A stretch of 64,000 nucleotides of DNA, from the NCBI RefSeq assembly GCF_013520985.1, contig NZ_JACDTY010000019.1, forward strand, positions 1 to 64,000, given 5' to 3'. This stretch comes from Mesorhizobium neociceri. Its GTDB lineage: Bacteria; Pseudomonadota; Alphaproteobacteria; Rhizobiales; Rhizobiaceae. The notes below the pieces were generated by a model. It had not been told where the DNA came from and ran no database searches. It saw nothing but the letters and a program-made list of their open reading frames with translations. Shown here in pieces: positions 1 to 8,786 of this stretch. Within the stretch, counting starts at the first letter, position 1. Every line of letters begins with the position of its first letter. The position numbers and the translations under genes are program-made.

Positions 1-140
1 TAGCGGCCTCACCGACACCTTAACCGGCGAGGCGGTCCTCCTCTCGGTCAATCTCAGCGGCGACGTTGAAGGCCGTACCGCCGGTACCGACGACCTCGTG
101 TTCACGGTCAGCGTCGACGCCGCCGGCCTCGTGACACTCG
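1..140 (+). repeat. Near-identical DNA repeat, copy 1 of 2
   Basis: Bases 1-140 match 466-605 with a single mismatch (C at 28, T at 493), giving a period of 465 bp (155 codons). Beyond base 141 the two copies diverge quickly while the encoded fold is still recognisable. This is coding repeat within the adhesin gene. Confidence 0.9.
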
Positions 141-2131
141 ACCAGGCTCGGGCGATCATTCACGCGGACGCCACCGATGCGAACGACAGCAGGACGTTGG
201 CTGCCGCCGACCTCATTACCCTGACGGCGACCATCACCGATGGTGACGGCGATCAAGCCACGGCCACGCACAACATCGGCCAGAACCTCAACTTCGAGGA
301 TGACGGACCGAGTATCGAGGCAAGCGGTACCGAGCCGACATTGACCGTCGACGAGTCCAGCTTGGGTGACAATAGCGCGGATTTCTCGACTTTCTTCACC
401 TCGGATGCCGGTGCCGATGGTGACGCCATCAGCTATGTGCTCGACATCAACCAGGTCACCAACGATAGCGGCCTCACCGACACCTTAACCGGTGAGGCGG
501 TCCTCCTCTCGGTCAATCTCAGCGGCGACGTTGAAGGCCGTACCGCCGGTACCGACGACCTCGTGTTCACGGTCAGCGTCGACGCCGCCGGCCTCGTGAC
601 ACTCGATCAGGCGCGTGCTGTCATACACTCGCCCGACACCGGCCCGGATCAGGAAACAACGTTGGCGTCCGATGATCTCGTCACTTTGACGGCGACCATC
701 ACCGACGGTGACGGCGATCAGGCCTTGAGCAGCGTCAACATCGGCACAAACCTCGTCTTCAAGGACGATGCTCCAACGATCACCGTGCCGTTTGACGGTG
801 ATGCGTCCGGTGGTGGTAGCGATGGTACTCACGAAAGCCTGGTTAACGCGGCCGGTGAGGAGGCCAGCGGAGCCTTCGGCTACGACATCGGTGCGGACAG
901 CCGCCCGACTACGTTCTACGACGCCACGCACTCTGATTTCGTCGACAGAAACACTAACCTCGCCGGTATCCAGATCGGGCTCACGGGCACGATCACCGGC
1001 GGCGGCGGAGGTAATATCATCGCCCCGAACGTGACGCTCGCGTTGGAGACGGACACCTCCGCGACGTTCGACTTCACCTTCACCTACGACAAGGACCCCG
1101 CGCCTAACACCCAGACCGGCACGGCGGCTGGCACCCTCTTCTTCGACAAGGTTTTGGACACTTATACCATCACCCTGACCGACCCGCTCGAAGGCTTCAG
1201 CTTCGACGTGCTGCACACCAACGAGTTGTTGGCCAAGGCGCCCACCGGCAACACGGGACACCCGCTGATCGTCGCCGAGCAGCTGACGCCGGACGGCGAT
1301 CCGGATCCGTTCTTCGTGCAATTCACCGCGAACTCGACAACCAACTCCATCAAGTTCGGCTTCAACTCGACCGGCGACGGAGCGATCGCTGGCGGGCTCA
1401 CTCCGGACACTGCGTTCACGCAGGGTGTCCACGACATGATCACCAACACCCACGAAGACTGGGTTTCCGCAACCCAGGCGACGAACGGGGTCGCTGGCGA
1501 CACCATCCAGAAGGGTGAAGCTCTGACCTTGCGCTTCTTCGAAGAGAACATTCTGGGGGATGTGGCCCCGAAAGCCCCCGGTGGTGGCACGGAGCGGCTT
1601 GACCCGACCGCGAGCGCCAGTGGTGTCGTCATCAAGTTCGACGGCATCGGCAACAGCGAAGACCTGGTCCTGATTCTCGACCTGAAGGATGCCAACGGGA
1701 ACGAGGTGACGAGGGCGGTCAATGTGCAGAACTCGGATCTGATCAAAGGGAACGCCAATGTCCCCTTCCCGTACAGCACCGAGTTCTCGCTCGATAACAA
1801 CGATGCCTTGGTCATCCTCGAACAGAACGACTACACGGTCGCCGGCGAGACCTACCAGATTCAGGGCATCCAGATCATGCAGAGCGCCAACGGGATGACG
1901 GGTAACGCCATCAACCTGAACGGGGCCATCGGAGCCAATGGCGGCAGCTTTGCCACGACCAACCTGACGGGTTGGGATCCGACCGATAACGATGTCCTGA
2001 AGATCGTCGACATCGGGTTTGTGCAGCAGACCAGTGGGACAGTCGACGCCAGCCTCAACTTCGCGTTCGAGGTGGCAGACGCGGACGCGGACATAACAGC
2101 GACGCAGCACATATTTGTTGACGTCACCTGA
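2..2131 (+). CDS. Type I-secreted repeat adhesin, 3' part (5' truncated by window edge)
   Basis: The frame is open from base 2, so the start lies outside; 709 residues are visible. The N-terminal part holds tandem Ig-like modules of about 155 residues carrying TITDGDGDQA and FEDDGPSI signatures, as in DUF5801/T1SS-143 repeats of large secreted surface proteins. From about residue 265 the repeat pattern ends and a unique 440-residue region follows, ending in the hydrophobic tail IFVDVT. I see no GGxGxD RTX calcium nonapeptides in the visible part. The ABC exporter and HlyD adaptor follow directly, so this is inferred to be their cargo, probably a biofilm or root/surface adhesin. Family assignment is firm; function is inferred. 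Confidence 0.85.
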   Translation, partial: SGLTDTLTGEAVLLSVNLSGDVEGRTAGTDDLVFTVSVDAAGLVTLDQARAIIHADATDANDSRTLAAADLITLTATITDGDGDQATATHNIGQNLNFEDDGPSIEASGTEPTLTVDESSLGDNSADFSTFFTSDAGADGDAISYVLDINQVTNDSGLTDTLTGEAVLLSVNLSGDVEGRTAGTDDLVFTVSVDAAGLVTLDQARAVIHSPDTGPDQETTLASDDLVTLTATITDGDGDQALSSVNIGTNLVFKDDAPTITVPFDGDASGGGSDGTHESLVNAAGEEASGAFGYDIGADSRPTTFYDATHSDFVDRNTNLAGIQIGLTGTITGGGGGNIIAPNVTLALETDTSATFDFTFTYDKDPAPNTQTGTAAGTLFFDKVLDTYTITLTDPLEGFSFDVLHTNELLAKAPTGNTGHPLIVAEQLTPDGDPDPFFVQFTANSTTNSIKFGFNSTGDGAIAGGLTPDTAFTQGVHDMITNTHEDWVSATQATNGVAGDTIQKGEALTLRFFEENILGDVAPKAPGGGTERLDPTASASGVVIKFDGIGNSEDLVLILDLKDANGNEVTRAVNVQNSDLIKGNANVPFPYSTEFSLDNNDALVILEQNDYTVAGETYQIQGIQIMQSANGMTGNAINLNGAIGANGGSFATTNLTGWDPTDNDVLKIVDIGFVQQTSGTVDASLNFAFEVADADADITATQHIFVDVT
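466..605 (+). repeat. Near-identical DNA repeat, copy 2 of 2
   Basis: Second copy of the 140-bp segment at the window start, in the same reading frame. Near identity confined to part of the module suggests recent gene conversion or unequal exchange. Confidence 0.9.
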
Positions 2132-2140
2132 CTTGACCAA

Positions 2141-2164
2141 CGGGGGCAGCCATTGCTGCCCCCG
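2141..2164 (+). terminator. GC-rich hairpin between adhesin and exporter genes (attenuator-like)
   Basis: CGGGGGCAGC, loop CATT, GCTGCCCCCG: a perfect 10-bp stem 10 bases after the adhesin stop codon. No T-run follows, so it is either an inefficient terminator or an mRNA-stabilising stem. It would make cargo transcript more abundant than exporter transcript, as described for the hlyA-hlyB junction of E. coli. Confidence 0.6.
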
Positions 2165-2204
2165 TACCGCCACCCGCGATCTCTTGCACGGAGATGTCAT
2201 CCAG

Positions 2205-4037
2205 ATGATGAAAACCAGACAACAGCCCCCTGCCCTGCAGGTGGTGATGAAAGAGGCAAAACGTGCCATCCGGCCGCTTATCTGGTTCAGCGGCGGCATC
2301 AACGCGCTGATGCTGACCGGGGCGCTTTATATGCTCCAGGTCTACCATCGGGTGTTGTCCAGCCACAGCCTGGAGACGTTGGTGATGCTGTCGCTGATGG
2401 CGGCGGGTGCACTGGCGGCAATGGCGGGGCTGGAGGTGGTGCGCGGGCGTCTTCTGGCCAAGGTCGGATCGTGGATGAACGCGCGGTTGGGACCAGTTCT
2501 CCTGACCGCATCGGTGGAATATGCCGCCTCGGCGCCCGGTCACGCCAACGCCCGTCCGCTGCGCGACCTGGATCAAGTGCGGAATTTCTTCACCAGCCCG
2601 AGCATCTTCCCGATTCTCGACGCGCCTTGGGCACCGCTGTTTTTCGCCGCCATATTCTTCATGCACCCGTGGCTGGGCTGGTTGGCGCTGTGCGGCGGAA
2701 TCGTCCTGTTCGCGTTGGCGTTGCTCAACGAATACATCACACGCAAACCGTTGACCGAGGCCGCCAGCGCACAGTCGCGGGCATACGTGCAGGCCGAGGC
2801 GGCGATCCGCAATGCCGAGGTCGTACAGGCGATGGGCATGTTGAAGCCACTGATGGAGGGCTGGAAGGCGCAGCAGGACGAGGCAAACAAGGGACAAGTT
2901 CTTGCCGCCAACCGAGGCGGCGTCATCGCGGCCATCGCGCGTTGTCACCGGCTGGCCCTGCAAATGGCCATACTGGGCCTTGGCGCTTATCTGGTGCTTC
3001 GCAACGAGGCTTCACCTGGTATCATGATTTCCGCCTCGATCCTCATGGGGCGAGCCTTGTCGCCGGTCGAGCAAGCGATCGGCACATGGAAGGCGACGGT
3101 CGGAGCGCGTGCCGCTTACAAGCGCCTCACCGCGGTCGCCGGACAGCACCTGGAGGCCACGCCGGTTATGCCGCTGCCTCGGCCGAAAGGCAGGTTCGAG
3201 GCCGACAACCTTGTGCTGGCCCGACAGGGTGGCGAGCCTATCCTGAAAGGGATCAGCTTCCGGCTCATTCCGGGTGAAGCAATGGCGTTGATCGGCCCGA
3301 GCGGAGCCGGCAAGACGAGCCTGGCGCGAATACTGGCCGGTGCCTGGCGTCCATCCGGGGGGCGTGCGTTGCTGGACGGCATGGACGTTGCCCAATGGGC
3401 GGCGGAGGACCGGGGTCACCATGTCGGTTACTTGCCGCAGGACATCGAACTCTTCGCCGGCACCGTCTCCGAAAACATCTGCCGCTTCGCGACACTCAAC
3501 CCGGCGGTCTTCAATAACGTGGTCAAGGCCGCGCAGTTGGCGGGCGTTCACGAACTTATCAAAGGGCTGCCGAAGGGTTACGCCACCGAGATCGGCGACT
3601 CCGGCGCGGTGCTGTCAGGCGGGCAGCGCCAACGCATCGGGTTGGCGCGGGCACTCTACGGCGACCCGCCACTCATTATCCTGGACGAGCCCAATTCCAA
3701 CCTCGACCGCGACGGTGAGGACGCTTTGATTGCAGCCCTTGGCGTGGTCAAGGCGGCGGGCACGACCGTTATCCTGATCGCGCACCGACCGAACATCATG
3801 GAGAAAGTTGACAAGATATTGGTTCTCAACCGGGGCCAACAAGACCTCTACGGTTCGCGTGACTATGTCTTCAACAAACTCTCCGCGCGCATCCGCCAGG
3901 TAAATCAAATACCTGCGAGTCCGACGCCCGAGATATCCACCACCGTGACCGGCGCCGATAACGAGTCACGTCCCGCTCCAAAGCGTACGTCGCGGCAAAG
4001 CACAATGAGTACGGCTGTCGTGGCAAACCAGGCATGA
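2205..4037 (+). CDS. Type I secretion ABC transporter, permease/ATPase (PrtD/HlyB class)
   Basis: Inner-membrane exporter that powers one-step secretion of the adjacent adhesin. The protein starts at the ATG pair 2205/2208 behind GGAG at 2190; a TTG at 2115 is in frame but overlaps the adhesin end and lacks a ribosome site. At 610 residues it has an N-terminal transmembrane domain (about 30-300) without a C39 peptidase domain. The ATPase has Walker A GPSGAGKT (about residue 364), signature LSGGQRQ (470), Walker B LIILDEP (490) and a switch His in LIAHRP. This is the PrtD-type architecture used for cargo without a cleaved leader. The adaptor gene lies 13 bases downstream; no TolC gene is in the window. 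Confidence 0.93.
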   Translation: MMKTRQQPPALQVVMKEAKRAIRPLIWFSGGINALMLTGALYMLQVYHRVLSSHSLETLVMLSLMAAGALAAMAGLEVVRGRLLAKVGSWMNARLGPVLLTASVEYAASAPGHANARPLRDLDQVRNFFTSPSIFPILDAPWAPLFFAAIFFMHPWLGWLALCGGIVLFALALLNEYITRKPLTEAASAQSRAYVQAEAAIRNAEVVQAMGMLKPLMEGWKAQQDEANKGQVLAANRGGVIAAIARCHRLALQMAILGLGAYLVLRNEASPGIMISASILMGRALSPVEQAIGTWKATVGARAAYKRLTAVAGQHLEATPVMPLPRPKGRFEADNLVLARQGGEPILKGISFRLIPGEAMALIGPSGAGKTSLARILAGAWRPSGGRALLDGMDVAQWAAEDRGHHVGYLPQDIELFAGTVSENICRFATLNPAVFNNVVKAAQLAGVHELIKGLPKGYATEIGDSGAVLSGGQRQRIGLARALYGDPPLIILDEPNSNLDRDGEDALIAALGVVKAAGTTVILIAHRPNIMEKVDKILVLNRGQQDLYGSRDYVFNKLSARIRQVNQIPASPTPEISTTVTGADNESRPAPKRTSRQSTMSTAVVANQA

Positions 4038-4050
4038 AACGAGAACTGAT

Positions 4051-5382
4051 ATGAACGTCGTGCCGTTACCCCTCCCGCCACCCTCCCTGCTGGAACCGGT
4101 ACCCCTGCGTCTTGCGGGCGTGACGTCGACCGGGTTCGCGATCATGTTCCTGTTCTTTGGCGTGGCTGGGGGTTGGGCGGCACTGGCCCCGCTGGACAGT
4201 GCCGCGGTGGCGCCGGGCGTTGTCAAGGTCGCCGGTGATCGCAAGCTCATCCAGCACCTCGAGGGTGGTATCATCGCGGAGCTGAACGCCGCCAACGGTG
4301 ACATCGTCAAGGCCGGCACGGTCCTCGTCCGGCTCGACGACACGCAGGCAAGGGCGCAGCTCGACCTGATCCAGAACCGGATAGCAACGCGTGACGCGCT
4401 GGCCGCGCGCCTCAGGGCTGAGCGTGACGACAAGGCCGAGATCGCGTTTGATCCGGCGTTGCTCGCAAACCCCGCCACTGCCGCAAGGGACGCAGTGGCC
4501 GCACAGCGTGACGTGTTCGCGGCGAAGCACCACAATCTGACAGACGAGCAGGAGATCCTGAGCCAGCGCCGTCAGCAGACCCAGGACGAGATAACGGGAC
4601 TTGAGCAGCTTATCGTCACCAAGGACACGCAGATCAAGGCGATCGAGGGTGAGACCAAAGACCTCGAGAGCCTGCTCAAGAAGGGGCTGACCACCCGCGA
4701 GCGGAACCTGTTGCTCAGACGACAACAGCAGGAGCTCGAGGGGGAGCGCGCGACCAACGTCGCGGCGATCGCTCGTGCCAGAAGCGCCATGGCCGAGATC
4801 GATATGCAAATCCTGAACCTCGGCACAGTACGGCTGAACGACGCCGTCGACGAGTTGAGCAAGGTCGAGGCGGAGTTGTTTGATCTCAGACAGCAGGAGC
4901 GTGCCGCCAGGGACGTGCTTACCCGTACCGATGTCGTCGCACCGGTTGACGGCATCGTCATGGACCTGAAGGTCCACACGGCGGGCGGTGTCGTCAAACC
5001 GGGCGACACACTGATGACAGTCGTGCCGCTCGAACAGCAGCTCGTGGTCGAGGCCATGGTCAAACCGGAGGATGTCGAGACGATCGCCCCCGGACAGCCC
5101 GTGCGCGTCAGCTTCCCGGCCTTCGCCCGCTACAACCTGCCGCCACTCGACGGCGTCGTGGAGATCGTGTCGGCTGACCGCATGGTGGAGGAACGCAGCG
5201 GCGCACCGTATTTCGCCACGACCGTGTTGATCGACAAGAGCGAACTCGCCAAGCTGGAGGGCCGCAAGCTGCTGCCCGGCATGTCGAGCGAGGCGATGAT
5301 CCGGACGGGTGCTCGCACCGTGCTTTCTTATCTCGCCGAGCCGATCACGCAGAACTTCCGCCGGGCGATGCGGGAAAAATAG
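4051..5382 (+). CDS. HlyD-family type I secretion membrane fusion protein
   Basis: Periplasmic adaptor joining the ABC exporter to an outer-membrane TolC channel. The 443-residue protein has a short cytoplasmic N-terminus rich in Pro/Leu, one transmembrane helix (about 26-46), a lipoyl/barrel-sandwich half (LEGGIIAELNAANGDIVKAG, about 70-90), a long coiled coil (about 110-285, Gln/Arg/Glu rich) and the second lipoyl half with the typical VVAPVDGIV motif, then a beta-barrel region. The C-terminal LSYLAEPI...RRAMREK matches the HlyD/PrtE class. It forms an operon with the preceding ATPase. Confidence 0.93.
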   Translation: MNVVPLPLPPPSLLEPVPLRLAGVTSTGFAIMFLFFGVAGGWAALAPLDSAAVAPGVVKVAGDRKLIQHLEGGIIAELNAANGDIVKAGTVLVRLDDTQARAQLDLIQNRIATRDALAARLRAERDDKAEIAFDPALLANPATAARDAVAAQRDVFAAKHHNLTDEQEILSQRRQQTQDEITGLEQLIVTKDTQIKAIEGETKDLESLLKKGLTTRERNLLLRRQQQELEGERATNVAAIARARSAMAEIDMQILNLGTVRLNDAVDELSKVEAELFDLRQQERAARDVLTRTDVVAPVDGIVMDLKVHTAGGVVKPGDTLMTVVPLEQQLVVEAMVKPEDVETIAPGQPVRVSFPAFARYNLPPLDGVVEIVSADRMVEERSGAPYFATTVLIDKSELAKLEGRKLLPGMSSEAMIRTGARTVLSYLAEPITQNFRRAMREK

Positions 5383-5534
5383 CCGCAGGCCGTCCAAGAC
5401 TTCTTTGTCTGACCGGACGACCGCCGCCCGACTAGTTCCCGGACCTGCGTCGCCACCCAGGCCACAAGTCCACCGCCATGCGCGGATCCGAAGCAATCCG
5501 CCCCACTGCGCTCAGCTTGACGACAGGCCCAGGA

Positions 5535-6182
5535 TCAGGCCGCTCGGCTGGCCCACAGCACGCCGCGCTCGAAGATGGTGCGCATTTGCGGCACGGAAAA
5601 CTCATCCGCCGTGTGACCTAGCGCGCTGAAGAAGACGCGGCCTTTGCCGTAGCGGCGCTTCCAGACCACGGGCATGACGACGCCGTCGATGAAGTCCAGA
5701 TGCTCGCCGCCAAACGTCGTCGTCGCCAGCACTTCGTTGCTCGGGTCGACATGCATGTAATACTGCTCGGAATGGTAGGCGAAACCCTCGATACCCCTGA
5801 CGATCGGATCATCGCTGGTGATGTCGACATGGTAGTCGATGATATCGCCGGGATGGGCGACCCATTGGCCGCCGGTCATGAACTGATAGGCCGTCTCGTT
5901 GCGAAAACTGTCGCCCATGGTGCCATGAAAGCCGGCAAGGCCGGATCCGCCGCTGACGGCGGCGATGAGATTTTGCAGCTCCGGCTTTTCGATGGTCGAC
6001 ATGGTGACCACCGGGACGATCAGATCGATGGCCGAGAGCTGCGGGTCGGCAAGCGCGGAAGTGCCCTCTTCTATCCGCACCTCGAAGCCATGTCCGGTCA
6101 ATATCTCGCCGACGACAGCGGCGCTGCGGGCCGGTGTGTGACCTTCCCAACCGCCCCAGAAAATCAGTGCCGTCTTGCTCAT
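5535..6182 (-). CDS. ThuA-like (class I glutamine amidotransferase-fold) protein
   Basis: A ThuA-domain protein, a family named from rhizobial trehalose-utilisation genes; enzymatic activity is not settled. I place the start at MSKTALIFWGG because AAAGGAG lies 8-9 bases upstream of ATG 6182; ATGs at 6188 and 6206 are too close to or upstream of it. Visible motifs are FWGGWEGHTP near the N-terminus, LAGFHGTMGDSF in the middle (the glycine-rich nucleophile-elbow region, without a Cys) and HSEQYYMHVDPS. No trehalose transport or oxidoreductase genes adjoin it, so its substrate is open. Confidence 0.8.
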   Translation of the reverse strand: MSKTALIFWGGWEGHTPARSAAVVGEILTGHGFEVRIEEGTSALADPQLSAIDLIVPVVTMSTIEKPELQNLIAAVSGGSGLAGFHGTMGDSFRNETAYQFMTGGQWVAHPGDIIDYHVDITSDDPIVRGIEGFAYHSEQYYMHVDPSNEVLATTTFGGEHLDFIDGVVMPVVWKRRYGKGRVFFSALGHTADEFSVPQMRTIFERGVLWASRAA

Positions 6183-6427
6183 GCCCATCTCTCCTTTGGT
6201 CGGCAATATTGATAGGCAAGCGGAACGCTTTTGTCTTCCCTTCCATGAGGGGCATTTCTGGTCGGGAAATCACGATCTGGCGATGAATTCCGTGGATGAG
6301 GAACGATTGGCCGCGCCTGACGTCTTGTTTCAACGCCTTGCTGCACTCAAATCAGCTGTCCTCGCGTTTGCGCAGACATCGGTCCGATCCGCCGCAACCA
6401 GCCGGAGCCTTCCGGGGAGACCGCTCT
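6183..6427. other. Intergenic region between divergent ThuA-like and TerC genes
   Basis: 245 bases holding two divergent promoters by position. I see no convincing sigma-70 boxes and no manganese (yybP-ykoY) riboswitch layout, although such switches often precede TerC genes. The GGGGAG at 6415-6420 is best read as the TerC ribosome-binding site. Confidence 0.5.
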
Positions 6428-7084
6428 ATGAGTTTCGACCAGACCACTGTCGCCGCCTATCTGGAAGTCATCACCATCAACCTCGTGCTCTCGGGCGACA
6501 ATGTCGTGGTGATCGGCATGGCGGCGGCCGGGTTGGCCAAGGCGTTGCGCCAAAAAGCGATCGTCGCCGGCATAGCCGCGGCCGCGGTGATCCGCGTCGT
6601 CTTTGCCGTGATCGCGGTACAGCTGCTGGAAATCCCTGGGATTATGCTGGTCGGCGGCATGCTTTTGTTCTGGGTGTGCTGGAACATGTTCCAGGAATTG
6701 CGCTCCGCCGGCGGCGATGAGCACGGCGATGCAGACATCGACCCTGCCGCGACAGCGCTTGCGGCGGTGCGGCCGGCCAAGGCGCTGCGCACGGCGATCC
6801 TGCAGATCGTCGTCGCCGACGTCTCGATGTCGCTGGACAATGTGCTGGCCGTGGCAGGTGCTGCCGCCCATGACATGAATGCGCTGGTGTTCGGTCTCAT
6901 CCTGTCGGTGGTGCTGATGGCCGTCGCCTCGACGCTGGTGGCGGCCTTGCTTGCCAAATACCGCTGGATCGGCTGGCTCGGCCTGGCGATCATCGTCTAT
7001 GTCGCCGGCAACATGACGCTGGACGGCGTCGAGCAGGTGAAAACGGTGGACTACCACGCGCTGCTTTCGCCGGCTGCGAGCTAA
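6428..7084 (+). CDS. TerC-family integral membrane protein (YjbE type, probable metal-ion exporter)
   Basis: The TerC/YjbE family moves divalent metals, manganese in characterised members, out of the cytoplasm. ATG 6428 follows GGGGAGA by 8 bases. The 218-residue protein has about seven hydrophobic helices and two family signature sites: LSGDNVVVIGMA (about 20-31) and ADVSMSLDNVLAVAG (about 130-144); the Asp-Asn pairs lie in the predicted ion path. A charged loop (DEHGDADIDP) separates the two halves. It stands alone between a palindromic repeat and a divergent ThuA-like gene. Metal specificity is inferred from family only. Confidence 0.88.
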   Translation: MSFDQTTVAAYLEVITINLVLSGDNVVVIGMAAAGLAKALRQKAIVAGIAAAAVIRVVFAVIAVQLLEIPGIMLVGGMLLFWVCWNMFQELRSAGGDEHGDADIDPAATALAAVRPAKALRTAILQIVVADVSMSLDNVLAVAGAAAHDMNALVFGLILSVVLMAVASTLVAALLAKYRWIGWLGLAIIVYVAGNMTLDGVEQVKTVDYHALLSPAAS

Positions 7085-7085
7085 A

Positions 7086-7153
7086 GCAATTCCAGGAAAA
7101 GTGTGCAGCGGTTTTCCCGGGAAAAGCGCGTAGCGCTTTCCCTAGGGAATTGC
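7086..7153. repeat. Intergenic palindromic repeat (rhizobial type)
   Basis: Outer arms GCAATTCC (7086-7093) and GGAATTGC (7146-7153) enclose the palindromes TTTTCCCGGGAAAA (7112-7125) and AAAGCGC-GTA-GCGCTTT. It starts 2 bases after the TerC stop and lies between convergent genes. The wording matches, from memory, short interspersed repeats common in Mesorhizobium and relatives. It may act as a bidirectional transcription end. Confidence 0.65.
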
Positions 7154-7175
7154 GGCAAAACATACCCCATAGCAG

Positions 7176-8560
7176 TCAGGCGATATCGAAAATCCGTCCG
7201 GGATTGAGGACGTTGTGCGGATCGAAGGCCGCCTTCAGGCGGCGCATGGCTGATAGTTCGGCGTCGCTGCGCACGAGGTTCAGCCATTTCTTCTTGTCGA
7301 GGCCGATGCCGTGTTCGGCCGAGACGGCGCCGCCACATGCGGCCACGCCGCGATAGATGATCTCATAGGCGGCGGCCGGTTCCGTGGTGTCGACCTGGTA
7401 GTGCAGATTGCCGTCGCCGAGATGGCCGAAGACATAGATCTCGGCGCTGCCATCCTTGGCGCGGATCGCCGCTTCGGCCTCGCGCAGGAAAGCCGCCATC
7501 GTCAACAGCGGAATGCTGATGTCGACGCCGATCAGGCCTTCGATTGCAAACAGGAAGCGGTTGGCCTCCTCGCGTACGTCCCAAAGCGCGCGGAATTCGC
7601 GCGGCGACTGCGAGACGACCACGTCGTCGACGATGCCGTCCTCGACGGCCTGCATCAGCACCGAAGCGAAACGCTCGCCGTCCAGCTCGGCCTGGTTGCC
7701 CTGGATTTCGGCCAGCACGTAGACGGGCGCGCCGGCAGGCAGCGGCGCCGGCGCGGCCATGCCGGCAATCATGGCGCCGTAGAGCGGCGAGAAATTCACC
7801 TCATAGGCCGAGAGCAAAGGACCGAGCCGCTGCTTGAGCAGGCCGAGCAGCGCAATGGCCGCGTCCAGCGAACCAAGAGAGCAGAAAGCGGCGACCTCGG
7901 TGGCGGGCTTCGGATGCAGGCGCAGGCAGGCGCGCGTGACCACGCCCAGCGTGCCTTCGCTGCCGATGAACAGCTGGTTGAGATCGTAGCCGGAATTGTC
8001 CTTGGCCAGCCCGCGCAGCGAAGTCAGGATCGAGCCGTCGGCAAGCACGGCCTCCAACCCGAGCACCTGGGCGCGGTACATGCCGTAGCGCAGCACGCGG
8101 ATGCCGCCGGCATTGGTGGCGATGTTGCCGCCGACCGTCGCCGTGCCGCGCGCGCCGATATCGACGCCGAACATCAGGCCGGCCGCATCGGCTGCTTCCT
8201 GCACCATTTGCAGCGGCGCGCCGGCTTCCGCGATGATGGTTGCCGCCGCGCGGTCGGGCGCTTCGACCGCGGTCATGCGCTCCAGCGACAGCACCGCTTC
8301 GCCCGGCTGCACCCGCGCTGCACCGGCCAGCCCGGTGCGGCCGCCATGGACGACCAGCTTCTGACCAAAGCCGCTGCACAGGCGCAGGATTTCGGCGACC
8401 TCGACGGCGCTGCGTGGACGCAAGACCAGTTCGGGCCGGCCTCCGCCCTTGCCGGAGAGGTCGTCGCCGTAGCGCGGATCGACGGCATTGCCGGTGACAA
8501 CAGCGGCGGCGTCGAGCCACGGTTGGAGCTGGGAAAGAAGCTGTCGATCTGTTGTGTCAT
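7176..8560 (-). CDS. FAD-linked oxidase (GlcD/D-lactate dehydrogenase-like), apparent N-terminal frameshift
   Basis: Flavoprotein of the FAD-binding-4/FAD-oxidase-C family that oxidises 2-hydroxy acids such as glycolate or D-lactate. The FAD domain is clear (VVHGGRTGLAGA; GTATVGGNIATNAGG; IGSEGTLGVVT) and the C-terminus has the EHGIGLDKK motif. The only good start, ATG 8560 (MTQQID...), is one base out of frame with the body. The body frame reads back as LLSQLQPWLDAAAVVTGN to about 8540 with no start codon; the first in-frame candidate is a TTG at 8423 that would cut off about 45 family residues. So there is a one-base indel near 8541-8546 (mutation or sequencing error), or a truncated start. 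Divergent from the LacI gene. Confidence 0.75.
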
Positions 8561-8631
8561 GGTTCCTGGATATTTCGCTTGCTCGCCACGGTCGAGACTT
8601 TGATGCGGGACAATTTTCGCGTCAATTGATT

Positions 8632-8693
8632 AAATTTACGCACGGTATAATTTGCCGTTGCGCGTTGAAACGACTGAAGTTTCCTGTAAATTT
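8632..8693. promoter_or_regulatory. Candidate paired operator for the adjacent LacI regulator
   Basis: AAATTTAC (8632-8639) and its inverse GTAAATTT (8686-8693) have centres 54 bases apart, about five helical turns, inside the divergent promoter region of the FAD-oxidase and lacI-type genes. A similar GCGTAAAATTT occurs at 11065-11075 upstream of the Gfo/Idh gene. Suggestive only. Confidence 0.3.
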
Positions 8694-8786
8694 CGTCTAC
8701 GGTTACGTTGTGCTACGCCGGCTACGGGACCCTTGGGCAGCGCCAAGGGACGACCAAGGTTTGGCGCCCGCCAGACGAGGGATTGA

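Noticed and set aside
485..2302. Long reverse-strand open frame across the adhesin gene (605 codons)
   Set aside because: Antisense shadow of a repetitive high-GC gene; the protein has no family features while the forward frame has clear T1SS repeat motifs.
6207..6427. Manganese (yybP-ykoY) riboswitch upstream of the TerC gene
   Set aside because: The GGGGAG at 6415-6420 is positioned as a ribosome-binding site and I cannot find the paired helices or second conserved loop.
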